In this document: positions 9,712 to 17,644 of the stretch, one piece after another
Position numbering within the stretch: position 1 is the first letter of the stretch
How the letters are laid out: every line of letters starts with the position of its first letter
NCBI RefSeq assembly: GCF_963678635.1
Contig: NW_026971333.1
Span: 1 to 33,635 of the forward strand
DNA: 33,635 nt
Reading direction: 5' to 3'
Source of the DNA: Symsagittifera roscoffensis
Lineage: Eukaryota; Xenacoelomorpha; Acoela; Convolutidae
Program-made: the position numbers and the translations under genes
The notes under the pieces: generated by a model
The model's database searches: none
Seen by the model: the letters and a program-made list of their open reading frames with translations, nothing else
Told to the model about the DNA's origin: nothing

Positions 9712-10575
9712 TCAGCCTATACTTAAGTAATATTTCTTATGTAAATATACTTGTATATTAGTATCAGAGAACATCACGTGTACAAGCGCGTACAGTTCCC
9801 GAGGATGCAGTCGTCCTCTGTTTGGATCGTACACTGGAAGCGAGAGCTTCTTCACGTCCATTTCCACGAGGAAGTCCCTCAGCCTCGTCAAGGACAAGAA
9901 TAGGTTCTCTGGGTCCACGTGCTGCTTTTCCGTCGCCCTCGTTAACAAGAAACATAGGTATTTTCCCGGTATCTGTGACGCCGCCGGAGGTAAGGCCGCT
10001 ACGCCCCCTATCCCTGGTCTTTGCTTCCAAAGGAATTCCACGTTTTTGTATTCTCTCTTAAAATCTGCCGCTAGCGCTGTCCTAAAACTCATGTCTGCTG
10101 TGATTGCTATCGCACATGTTCTATTTGTGAGTATGAAATCACTGTCTGTTAGTATTATGTTACTTGAATATTCATTTGGTAAGTTAAAATATGACTCAAC
10201 TACCCTCCCTATGTCAGGTTTCTTAGGTTCTTTGCCTATTTCCGCTTCTAAGTCTCCTGTTTCTCTTGCTACTCTTAATTGTTTTATTATCAAGTTTTCA
10301 GTGTGGGTAAGTCCTTCCCCCACTCCCCGGACAAAAATATCCATCGACGTCCCCGTCGATCGCATACCGGGTATCAAGTCGAGATTAGAAGCTGGAATGA
10401 GTAATCGTCCTTCCTGGGCAGCCCAGGAAGGATCATCTCGTTCGGTCTTGATGTATTTCATGCTTTCACGATCTACGTCTTGAATCGTGACGCTGGTCTC
10501 CTCAGGATCCGAGGTCGTTTCATTCAGCCACTCTAAGACACGCAGGTTCGTCAATACTTGTTCATATGACTGCTG
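9712..10575 (-). CDS. Pol C-terminal part with macro-domain-like module (left copy)
   Basis: The frame is open from just after a TAA at 10578-10576 to 9712. The first in-frame ATG is at 10461-10459; the apparent start near 10554 is TTG. The first 110 residues correspond to the tail following integrase in the right copy. The last 130 residues resemble OARD1/TARG1-type macro domains: TCAIAITADMSFRTALAADF at the first strand and helix, GIGGVAAL, YLCFLLTRAT, ENLFLSLTRLRDFL, then KKLSLPV and an ending FSDTNIQVYLH. Such domains bind or hydrolyse ADP-ribose conjugates. The usual glycine-rich phosphate loop (GAG) and the GCGLD loop are replaced here, so binding may differ or catalysis may be lost. 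The module itself is intact, unlike the right copy. Confidence 0.65.
   Translation of the reverse strand, partial: QQSYEQVLTNLRVLEWLNETTSDPEETSVTIQDVDRESMKYIKTERDDPSWAAQEGRLLIPASNLDLIPGMRSTGTSMDIFVRGVGEGLTHTENLIIKQLRVARETGDLEAEIGKEPKKPDIGRVVESYFNLPNEYSSNIILTDSDFILTNRTCAIAITADMSFRTALAADFKREYKNVEFLWKQRPGIGGVAALPPAASQIPGKYLCFLLTRATEKQHVDPENLFLSLTRLRDFLVEMDVKKLSLPVYDPNRGRLHPRELYALVHVMFSDTNIQVYLHKKYYLSIG
10409..10431 (-). repeat. Perfect 11-bp-arm palindrome inside coding sequence
   Basis: Arms CCTTCCTGGGC and GCCCAGGAAGG surround one central base. It encodes PSWAAQEG. The same palindrome is kept at 28815-28837. Confidence 0.8.
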
Positions 10576-10589
10576 TTACTCGTCGTCGT

Positions 10590-10975
10590 TTCTACTGATT
10601 TTTTACTTTTTTTTACTGTTTTTAGTTTTTTCGGTTATTTTTAATGTTTTTTGTTTTTCTTGGGTACTATACTACTCTTTGTTTGGTTTTATATATATCT
10701 TTAAGTGTTTTTGGTCACAAACCTCTCAGGGAACGAGGGAATGGCCGATCCCCCCACCCTTCCTGATTCGTGAATTTTTGGTCTTAACTAGTTTAAAAAG
10801 CTATTCACGGTAATCCGGAAGGCTTCCGCGTTCCAAACTAACCTTCCGCCCCGGCAGATTAGGCCTATTAAGGGTGTTAATGTGAGCATCCGCTCGGCGT
10901 GGAGTGCTCGTTAACGGTTCTGCCGGTCATGATGTTAAAAAAGAATAACACCCAGGAGGGCCATAAAAACATGTA
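10590..10975 (-). other. Leader after LTR L3
   Basis: It matches 17074-17467 after L4, including the hairpin at 10876-10916 and the pyrimidine/purine-rich run near 10600-10690. Homology to the L4 leader ends at TTCTACT (10590-10596, AGTAGAA on the minus strand), where the sequence switches to the end of pol. Confidence 0.75.
10876..10916 (-). other. Leader hairpin, L3 copy
   Basis: Same structure as at 1935-1976 and 17133-17174, with one C-to-T change in the lower strand of the stem. Confidence 0.65.
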
Positions 10976-11896
10976 TGTAACATTCGCCCGGAAGATACAT
11001 ATCGACGGAGAACAAAACTAAGTCCTAAGGCGACTGGCTAACGTCTAAACAGAGCTTTGCATGCTTTTCACCGTCTCTACCAAGCCAGTACTTTCGGTGG
11101 TCTTTCTTTTTAACATCGGGTCGACAAAAAACGTTACTGCTTTCGGCTTCGGTCAAAACACTCAAATTAACTTAATTACATGCAGAAATAGTGAGCTCAT
11201 GGCTGGGTCTCAGTATCCCCAGACCACGAGGTCACTCCTAAAAACAGGGCTACTACTACTTATTGAATTATCATTGTTTTTGTTCAGTAGATAAAAATCA
11301 TCATCTCCATCGAAGATGGATCAACCCTTTCCCCCAACTCCTAGCTTCTCATCTTAGTAGAATGAATTCGAATGTTAATTAAATTCAATTCAGGACATAA
11401 TAGGGAAGCTAAAAGTTCATAAAAGACGATAAAAGTTTCAGTCCCGAAACCCCTCCTGATTCTCGAATCCTCTGAATCAAGCACGTTAAGCTTGATTTCT
11501 CTGTAATCCGGAAGGCTGGTTTCCACCCCTCACTCTTGTTAGCAACTGCCTTGCAACTATTGTAGCGACACAATAGTTGCAACTCGGAGCGGTCTTTTGT
11601 TTTTCTCTGTTGTTTTTCTATCACAATCTTCGTCGTTTTCGTCAGTGCAACTATCGTTGTTGTGTTGATTTTCAGTTTTTCTGCCAAAATGGCCGTTTTA
11701 GACGTTTCTGAGAATTGTTACGTCATCACTTCGAAAATTTAAAATTTAGAAATTTCCGAATCCTTCAGCCTTCACGATTTGTCCAATCGTTCGATTAACG
11801 TTCTTTTTCCTCCCAAATCGCCAATTCGGAAGGTTCGCTGCTAAAAATTCGAAATCGCCAAATCTGCATTTTGGCACATTCTGGTCGAATGTCACA
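10976..11896 (-). repeat. LTR copy L3 (5' LTR of the left copy)
   Basis: 921 bp from TGTAACATTCG at 10976 to CGAATGTCACA at 11896, complementary in orientation to L4. It has the perfect stem-loop at 11551-11582 and a CRE-like TTACGTCA at 11718-11725. The AATAAA seen in L1 and L4 is not intact here. Confidence 0.85.
11551..11582 (-). other. LTR stem-loop, L3 copy
   Basis: Perfect 13-bp arms at 11551-11563 and 11570-11582, loop AGCGAC. Confidence 0.8.
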
Positions 11897-12262
11897 TAGT
11901 TTAGGACCTATTTCTATCGTTTCGCGAGGAAGTAAAATGAATATTAGGAAAAATGGTTTGCGGAACTACAACACTATAATCAATCAAAAACCTTTTCAAT
12001 CAAAACTCACTTACTAAAAATGAACGTACTATTTACTGTGGTAAAAACGGCAGATCAATGTAAAATAAACTCCAGAAACGTTTTCGACATAAAAGTCATA
12101 CTCAGCCAATCTAAAAAACAAAGCACCTGTAAAACCGGAATGGAAATGGATGCGTAGAAATTACAAAAAATGTATAAAAACTAACATTAAAAAGAATATA
12201 AAAATGGCATCAGTTAAGACCCGAGATAGTCATGTGACTAAAACAAACGGACTTAAAAAACC
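11897..12262. other. AT-rich spacer without recognisable features
   Basis: This lies between LTR L3 and the Penelope-like element. Part of it is probably the 3' untranslated end of the latter. I see no open frame or repeat that I can support. Confidence 0.5.
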
Positions 12263-12790
12263 TCACAACTTGACTGTGAGGTACCGCTGCCGGTATTCCT
12301 CGCGCGTGTTGAGGTTAGGTCTTCTCCTCGAAATATAAAGCGCTTCTAAGGTCAAAAGTTTTTTCGTGTCGAAGCATCTGTCTAAAATTCTCGCCTCAAC
12401 TGCAGCCTTGTCTGCTCCGCATTCCTTTAGATGACTACCCACCGGGGCAGAGTCCCTAAGGTGTTCAATTTTTCGGGTGATCAGGTGTCGGACGGTCTGT
12501 CCAACATAGCAGGAATTGCATCCTGGACAACCTATCTCATAAACCACCCTACTCGTCAAATACCTAGGGAAATCTGTTTTCAAAGTGGGAAGACAGGTTC
12601 TGAGTTTGCGGGTCGTGAATATTGTAGAAATACCACAGTTTTGCAGCCTTTTCGCGAAAATATCAGATACTTTTCCTCGATACTGGAGCCGGATAACTGG
12701 TTTCTCGATACTTTCAGGCTTTATTGAATTGGTTGTTGCTTGTGTGGTCGTGTTCTGGTTTTCCTTGATTTTAAGGAGAGAATCTGTCAC
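12263..12790 (-). pseudogene. GIY-YIG endonuclease domain of a Penelope-like element
   Basis: 175 codons continuing the PHD/RT frame after the TAA at 12799-12797; the first codon at 12790 is GTG, so it is not an independent start. After a Thr/Asn-rich linker come VVYEIGCPGCNSCYVGQT, the Penelope version of the GIY-YIG strands with its CxxC, then the RKIEH helix with Arg and Glu, and TLEALYI carrying the metal-binding Glu. In Penelope elements this endonuclease nicks the target for priming. The domain looks complete to its stop at 12263. Confidence 0.8.
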
Positions 12791-12796
12791 TATGGT

Positions 12797-13390
12797 TTAA
12801 TAAAAAGCCGGAGAAAACTGATTTGCTTCCCAATCATTTTTTGCTTTCCTCAAACCTTTATCAAAGGCCTCACAAGTGGAAGTGGAGTGTTCAATTCTGA
12901 GCAAGGTGCCCTGCACAATGTTTCTCTTGTATTTTGTTGGCGCACAGGCGTGAAACCCAAGGGTGAGTCCAGTGTCTGTAGGTTTGCTGTACCATTCTGT
13001 GCTGATAGTACGGCCGGACTGTCTAATAAGGATATCGAGAAAAGGAAGCGTTCCATTGAGCTGTAATTCTATTGTGAATTCCAGGTTTGGAGGTAGCGTA
13101 TTCACATATGATAACAGGCGATCAATCTCAGCAACCTTGACCGAACGCAGGATGTCATCTACGTACCTACCAAAAATTTTTGCTTTAGGTCTAGACGATA
13201 CTGCACCGCAACCACAATTCCAATAATTATCATCCATACCTTTGAGCTGGCGGATGGTTAAATTGGTGCATTTAAGATGAAACCATCGGTCACAGTCATC
13301 ACAGCAAATAGAAAAACCTTCAACCAGGACCTCCAACAGGCACGTGCCACAGGGATAGCTGTCTTGTGAACCATTGCTGTTGTGAACCAT
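12797..13390 (-). pseudogene. PHD finger joined to C-terminal Penelope-type RT
   Basis: 197 codons. Residues 14-60 form a PHD-like finger: CGTC, then CCDDCDRWFH, LKC and a final NCGC that deviates from the usual C-x-x-C. From residue 72 the sequence is Penelope-type RT with the catalytic YVDD in FGRYVDDIL, followed by FTIEL, LPFLDILI and YSKPTDT, the order usual for these elements. The join follows SRPKAK and skips several hundred RT residues. PHD fingers bind histone tails and are known in several LINE ORFs. Here the finger may have come from another element by deletion or may be native. The stop TAA at 12799-12797 separates it from the GIY-YIG part in the same frame. Confidence 0.7.
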
Positions 13391-13396
13391 TGCTGT
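13365..13396. repeat. 16-bp tandem duplication
   Basis: TGTGAACCATTGCTGT occurs twice in direct succession at the start of the PHD frame. Confidence 0.9.
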
Positions 13397-13472
13397 CCAT
13401 AAAAGTATGCTGTACTATATACTAGTTGACATCCGTTGAAAGACAACAAAGCTGGTCCATAAAAGTATGCTG
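13396..13472. repeat. 17-bp direct repeat flanking 43 bp
   Basis: TCCATAAAAGTATGCTG occurs at 13396-13412 and again at 13456-13472. It directly follows the 16-bp duplication, at the upstream edge of the Penelope-like remnant. It could be an old duplication or a footprint of an insertion event. Confidence 0.85.
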
Positions 13473-13910
13473 CAACCGCGCAAAACTCGATTCCTCTGAT
13501 TTAAAATTGAAACATCAGGTTTCCCAGACCCATGTTCATTGATTAAAAATATTATGCCAAATAAAAACCAATTATACCCGCTTACTTCAAAAAACAATTT
13601 AAAAAAAACAACCAAATTGAAATAGACCATATTGACGGAAATAATCATACTCGGACACAATAAACTTTATAAGAACAAAAATAAGTTTTGCATTTCTGAG
13701 GAGTGCAATCCTCTGCCTTAGGGGGTGCAAAAAACTTACAAATACATCCAACATAGACAATTCTATCTGTTCTATAATTGAAAAGAGTAGATTTCAATTG
13801 ACAATTCTCTGTAGGCATTAAAATCGACTTGATTTATTCATAAAATTTTGCCGATGTGTTTTATAGCGTTGGTACGGCGGCCCTATGCCTGTGCAACCGT
13901 CGCATGATGG

Positions 13911-14348
13911 ATGCTCCCTGACACACCGTACCGTGAAGCAATCAGTTCCAATGGCATCTTACCCATTGCGTATTTTGCCGTTTTAACTGACTTTCTCACT
14001 CTTTCAAAAATTGTCAGTGGACTATATGACTGTGATCTCATCAGTTGTTATTCCTGCGCACCCAGTGGCTCACGACGCACAGCAACTCGTTTACTGTTTG
14101 ATATCCCGATCATTAAGCTCGAGCGCCAGCGCAACAATTTTTGGTATAGAACCTCATGGAGAGCCAACAGAATAGCAAACGTTATCGACATCAGAACCTT
14201 CTCGCCTGACTTGAAGTATCGTCTACTCAAACTCATGTGGTCGTTTTTCCACAGTCACTATGATGAACTCAGTCCATGTACCTGGACATTCTTGTGTTAT
14301 TGCTCAAATTGCAGAGATCGACACATTGACCTCTCGGGACTCAATTGA
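13911..14348 (+). pseudogene. C-terminal end of a LINE reverse transcriptase ORF
   Basis: 145 codons with the layout typical of the region after the RT domain in CR1/Jockey-like LINEs: TDFLTLSKIVSGLYDCDL, then a hydrophobic-aromatic stretch (NNFWYRTSWRANRI), and a final CTW...CYCSNC cysteine motif before the stop. It is a fragment without catalytic RT motifs. The frame starts at an ATG only because a TGA lies just upstream. Confidence 0.6.
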
Positions 14349-14407
14349 CTTGATTTATCTACGGGACCAACAGTCACCTCATTTACGTTGTAAATGTAAA
14401 TCCAATT

Positions 14408-14428
14408 TAATAATAATAATAATAATAA
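14408..14428 (+). repeat. (TAA)7 tail
   Basis: Seven exact TAA units ending directly at the candidate target-site duplication; this is the 3' tail of the LINE. Confidence 0.9.
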
Positions 14429-14475
14429 TGACGGAAGGGCCCATCTTGACCATATTGACATAGACGCGAGAAAAA

Positions 14476-14718
14476 TTAAACTTTATCGGATGATATAACG
14501 GACCATTCTAGGAAATCTAGTTGTACACATTCTAACCAATCAATTTCTACCCTGCAGTCAGATTTCAGTATCGAAGTAGCAGACACTTCTTCGTACATTA
14601 TTAGTCGATGTTTGATTTGTTGGCTCGCTACGTCCATTATGGTTGTTTTAACGGGCACCCAGAATCTCAGCAACACTGCCTGTTCATAACCATCAAGTAT
14701 GTCTGGGTTAACTGGTAT
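14476..14718 (-). pseudogene. Fragment of a divergent ORF4 relative (C-terminus)
   Basis: On the minus strand the open frame reads DGYEQAVLLRF, matching the end of ORF4 in the left copy (FDYEQAVLLRF near 2310-2345) in both protein and DNA. Afterwards it diverges but keeps a similar pattern for about 57 residues (HRLIMYEEVSATS; IDWLECV) and stops at TAA 14478-14476. It is the remnant of another, older or different member of the giant-element family, and it indicates where the true ORF4 ends. No LTR is attached. Confidence 0.6.
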
Positions 14719-14762
14719 GACTTAACTCTCATTGATCTACAGTAGATACCCGGGTCGAGATC

Positions 14763-14964
14763 CCGCTCAAAAACCGCTCAAGATTTGAGCGGTTTGAGCG
14801 GTTTTCCAGCAGGATTTGAGCGGTTTGAGCGGTTTGGGCGGTTTTTTTTTGGAAAAACCGCTCAAACCGCTCAAATCTTGCTTAAAAAACCGCTCAAAAA
14901 CGCTCATTTCTTGCGGTGATTTTTGAACGGTTTTTTAAGCAAGATTTGAGCGGTTTTTGAGCGG
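14763..14964. repeat. Foldback cluster of GAGCGG / CCGCTC motifs
   Basis: More than a dozen copies of TTGAGCGGTT or its complement are arranged as nested inverted repeats. The longest pair is 14864-14900 with 14920-14956: arms of about 36 bp with one mismatch and a spacer of about 19 nt. Smaller palindromes lie at 14775-14795. There is no coding potential. It should form strong hairpins. Confidence 0.85.
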
Positions 14965-14970
14965 TCTTCC

Positions 14971-15110
14971 CAACGTACACCCTCAACGTATCCAACATCC
15001 AACAAACCCCCTCACCAACGTACACCCCCCCCCCCCTCCCCCCCCCCCGCCAACGTACTCCCTCCCCCCAACGTACCCCCTCAACGTACCCCCCAACCCA
15101 CGACGTAACC
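14971..15110. repeat. C-rich block with CAACGTA repeats
   Basis: CAACGTA occurs at 14971, 14984, 15017, 15051, 15069 and 15082, separated by C-rich runs including C12-T-C11 (15025-15048). The complementary strand is extremely G-rich. Confidence 0.85.
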
Positions 15111-15526
15111 CCCTCACGTTTATCGGTTTTGGTATCAGTCACTGCACTGCTGTGCTGTTGTTCGAAGAGTAAGTTCAGCAGACCAAATTAAGGCAATGCA
15201 TATTAGGGAAAAGACCCACGTACAAGATGTGTGGCTCTTTTACGGTTAACCGTTGTAGTTCGCCTGCTTAAGAGCTACAAGCAGTTTTGATTACTTTGTC
15301 AGTAGAACAGTCGAATAGTCTATTTTTGGAAGTCTTCTTACTACATCAATCTTCCTTCATTTTTTGGTTCTTTCAACTTCAATTTTAGAAGCTTACTTTG
15401 GTGAAGGTCAACTTGGTTAGGTTGGCTTGTTTTCTTTTCTGAAAACTTCGCTCATGTGATTAGCACTGGTGCTAATATTTGATCTAACAAAAAAAATCAA
15501 GAAACAATCAAGATACGTCTCAGCGT
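15111..15526. other. Spacer without recognisable features
   Basis: AT-rich sequence with no supportable frame, repeat or RNA gene. Confidence 0.5.
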
Positions 15527-15852
15527 GTTGCCTTTGGCAATCGGTCTCAACCCTCCGTCTATCTTTATGAGGGCGATAAGCTTTGCGATAAAAATAGAAA
15601 GGTCTTAGTGGTTCGGGTATTTTGCCATTTAGCCTAATTGTTGTGATAAACTTATTTAATAGATTTGTTATGTTTGATGCCTATATCATGTTTGTTGCCT
15701 ATGGCAATCGGTCTCGATACTCCGTCTATCTTTATGAGGGCGATAAGCTTTTCGCCAAAAAAGAAAGGTCTTAGTGGTTCAGGTATTTTGCCATTTAGCC
15801 TAATTGTTGTGATAAACTTATTAATTAGATTTGTTATGTTTGATGCTTGTGC
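15527..15852 (+). repeat. Two-copy tandem repeat, period 167 bp
   Basis: Copies begin at GTTGCCTTTGGCAA (15527) and GTTGCCTATGGCAA (15694). They share CCGTCTATCTTTATGAGGGC, the AAAGGTCTTAGTGGTTC region and GATTTGTTATGTTTGATGC with a few substitutions and small indels. Neither copy has a convincing protein. Confidence 0.9.
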
Positions 15853-16180
15853 CTGTTTGTGGAGCGCCCTCTGAGGGATTTTAGAGACAGGTCTGTCAAG
15901 TGGCTTTCTGTGGGAGGTGGGAAACTGGAACTGGCTTGAGGAGTCTGGTGGTGCGCCGCTGGACCTACTGAGCTCGGGTGAGATTGTTCCTTGTTTTTTG
16001 ATTTTTAATATTCGATTTTAAAATTTAATTTAATTTAGTTGTCTATTATTTTTTTTATTTGCTGATTTGTAAAATTCCCACTAACCGCTTATCATGGGTT
16101 AGTTCAGTCCCCTAAGTCCAGTCAAAATCCTTTTTTTACCTTTATGCTGCGTCAAGATGAGGAAAAACAACAAAGAGTGT
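15853..16180. other. Spacer before the giant element
   Basis: A GC-richer 100 bp is followed by an AT-rich stretch. I see nothing supportable. The flank immediately before LTR L4 is GAGTGT. Confidence 0.5.
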
Positions 16181-16351
16181 TGTGACTTTCGACCAGAATG
16201 CACCAAAATGCAAACGCAGCAATTTCGAGTTTTTAGCAGCGAACCTTCCGAATTGGCAATTTTGAAGGAATAAGAGCGTTATTCGAACAATTGGACAATT
16301 CGGGAAGGCTGAAGGATTTCGAAATTCCTAAGTTTTGAAAATTCGAATTGA

Positions 16352-16359
16352 TGACGTAA
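16352..16359 (+). promoter_or_regulatory. CRE/ATF-like site in the LTR
   Basis: TGACGTAA here, perfect TGACGTCA in L1 (214-221) and TTACGTCA in L3 (11718-11725). All lie in the 5' third of the LTR, where enhancer sites are expected. The inference rests on the motif only. Confidence 0.35.
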
Positions 16360-16502
16360 CAATTCTAAGAAACGTCAAAAACGGCCATTTTAGAGAAAAA
16401 ACCGGAAAAAAACACAACCACGATAGTTGCGACGACGACAACAACGGAAAAATAGAGAATCGGAATCAGAAAAAAAGCAGGAATAGCAGATATTGTTCCG
16501 AG

Positions 16503-16534
16503 TTGCAACTATTGTGTCGCTACAATAGTTGCAA
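16503..16534 (+). other. LTR stem-loop, L4 copy
   Basis: Perfect 13-bp arms, TTGCAACTATTGT at 16503-16515 and its complement at 16522-16534, with loop GTCGCT. Being kept in all four LTRs, it is likely a functional RNA hairpin of the LTR transcript (R region or polyadenylation control) or a protein-binding palindrome. Confidence 0.8.
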
Positions 16535-16788
16535 GGCCGTTGCGACAGCCTTCCGGAAGGAAGATAAAGGTCTTATTTCCCCGGATTCGAGAATCCTGAG
16601 GGGTCTCAGGACTGGAACTGATAGTGTTTTACATAAACTTTTAGCTTCCCTATTATGTCCTGAATTGAACTTAATCAACATCTGAATTCATTCTGCTAAG
16701 ATGAGAAGCTAGGAGTTGGGGGAAAGGGTTGATCCATCTTCGATGGAGATGATGATTTTTATCTACTTAACAAAAACAATAATAATTT

Positions 16789-16794
16789 AATAAA
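16789..16794 (+). terminator. Poly(A) signal in the LTR
   Basis: AATAAA, also at 1593-1598 in L1, about 280 bp before the LTR end. The position after the stem-loop suits 3' end formation of the element's RNA. Confidence 0.4.
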
Positions 16795-17132
16795 TAGTAG
16801 TAGCCCTGATTTTTGGGAGTAATCTCGTGTTCTGGGGATACTGAGACCCAGCCATGAGCTCACTATTTCTACATGTAATCTAGTTAATTTGAGTGTTTTG
16901 ACCGAAGCCGAAAGCAGTAAAGTTTTTGTCGACCCGATGTTAGAAAGACCACCGAAAGTACTGGCTTGGTAGAGACGGTGAAAAGCATGTAGAGCTCTGT
17001 TTAGACGTTGGCCAGTCGTCTTAGAACCTAGTTTTATTTTCCGTCGATATGTATCTTCCGGGCGAATGTTACCAAGATGTTTTTATGGCGCTCCTGGGTG
17101 TTATTCTTTTTTAACATCATGACCGGCAGAAC

Positions 17133-17174
17133 CGTTAACGAGCACTCCGCGCCGAGCGGATGCTCACATTAACG
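17133..17174 (+). other. Leader hairpin, L4 copy
   Basis: CGTTAA/TTAACG at the base, GAGCA(c)TCCGC with GCGGATGCTC above, and a loop of about 5 nt. It lies 60 nt after the LTR. Packaging or dimerisation is a reasonable guess, not shown. Confidence 0.65.
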
Positions 17175-17644
17175 CCCTTAATAGGCCTAAGTCGCCGGGG
17201 CGGAAGGGTAGTTCGGAACGCGGAAGCCTTCCGGATTACCGTGATTAGCTTTTAACCTAGTTGAGACCGAAAATTCACGAATCAGGAAGGGTGGGGGATC
17301 GGCCATTCCCTCGTTCCCTGAGAGCTTTGTGACCAAAAACACTTAGAGATATATATATAAAACCAAACAAAAAGTAGTATAGTACCCAAGAAAAACAAAA
17401 AACATAAAAACTAACCGAAAAAACAATAAACAGTAAAAAAAAAAAAAGAAGTAAAAAATCAGTAGAAATCATCCCCCCAGACAAGATGTGATCCGACCCT
17501 CCCGTTTGTTGTTGATAGATATATTGTTGTTACAGGCATTTATATCAGTCAGGATCGTTACGATCAATTTTAAGGCCCGTCTGTGAGGCTTGTACTGTAG
17601 GGTTATTTGAGCATTTAAGCACGTTAATGATAAATTGCGCTCAA

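Larger units (their letters stand above)
44..11896 (-). mobile_element. Deleted, inverted-ended derivative of giant Ty3/gypsy-type element
   Basis: Read on the minus strand this unit has an LTR (11896-10976), a leader (10975-10590), the end of pol with a macro-like module, ORF3 and a decayed ORF4. It then ends at about 2079 in an LTR plus leader lying in the opposite orientation (44-2079). Both outer ends carry the same terminus, TGTGACATTCG at 44-54 and its complement at 11886-11896. Gag, protease, RT, RNase H and integrase are absent, so any mobility would have needed help from a full copy. No matching target-site duplication is visible outside 44 and 11896 (GATTC versus TAGTT). Either it is a rearranged retroelement derivative or two adjacent fragments that happen to face each other. 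Confidence 0.7.
12263..13390 (-). mobile_element. Penelope-like element remnant with PHD finger
   Basis: One reading frame on the minus strand runs from a PHD-type zinc finger into the end of a Penelope-type RT and then a GIY-YIG domain, interrupted by a single in-frame TAA at 12799-12797. Most of the RT (fingers and the first palm motifs) is missing. No terminal repeats are evident, so the ends of the insertion are not known. Confidence 0.75.
13641..14428 (+). mobile_element. 5'-truncated non-LTR retrotransposon (LINE)
   Basis: The 3' end is seven exact TAA units (14408-14428). The bases TGACGGAA follow immediately (14429-14436) and also lie just upstream at 13633-13640, a good 8-bp target-site duplication. 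The body holds the end of an RT polypeptide. The length of about 790 bp indicates strong 5' truncation, usual for LINEs. An alternative flank, the 12-mer GACCATATTGAC at 13625-13636 and 14448-14459, is also repeated. Confidence 0.65.
16181..17073 (+). repeat. LTR copy L4 (5' LTR of the right copy)
   Basis: 893 bp from TGTGACTTTCG to CGAATGTTACC; both ends have one change from the family terminus. It precedes the leader and gag in the right orientation for a 5' LTR. It contains the CRE-like TGACGTAA (16352-16359), the perfect stem-loop (16503-16534), CCTTCCGGAAGG (16549-16560) and AATAAA (16789-16794). Confidence 0.82.

Noticed and set aside
9712-10554. Start of the macro-module frame at 10554 as a true gene start
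   Set aside because: The codon is TTG, and homology to Pol continues upstream of it, so it is the interior of a longer frame cut by the deletion and a TAA.
13911-14348. Host gene exon
   Set aside because: The cysteine-rich end, the (TAA)n tail and the target-site duplication explain it as a LINE end.
17080-17110. Primer-binding site starting TGGCGCTCC after LTR L4
   Set aside because: It begins about 13 nt from the LTR end and its complement does not look like a tRNA T-arm.
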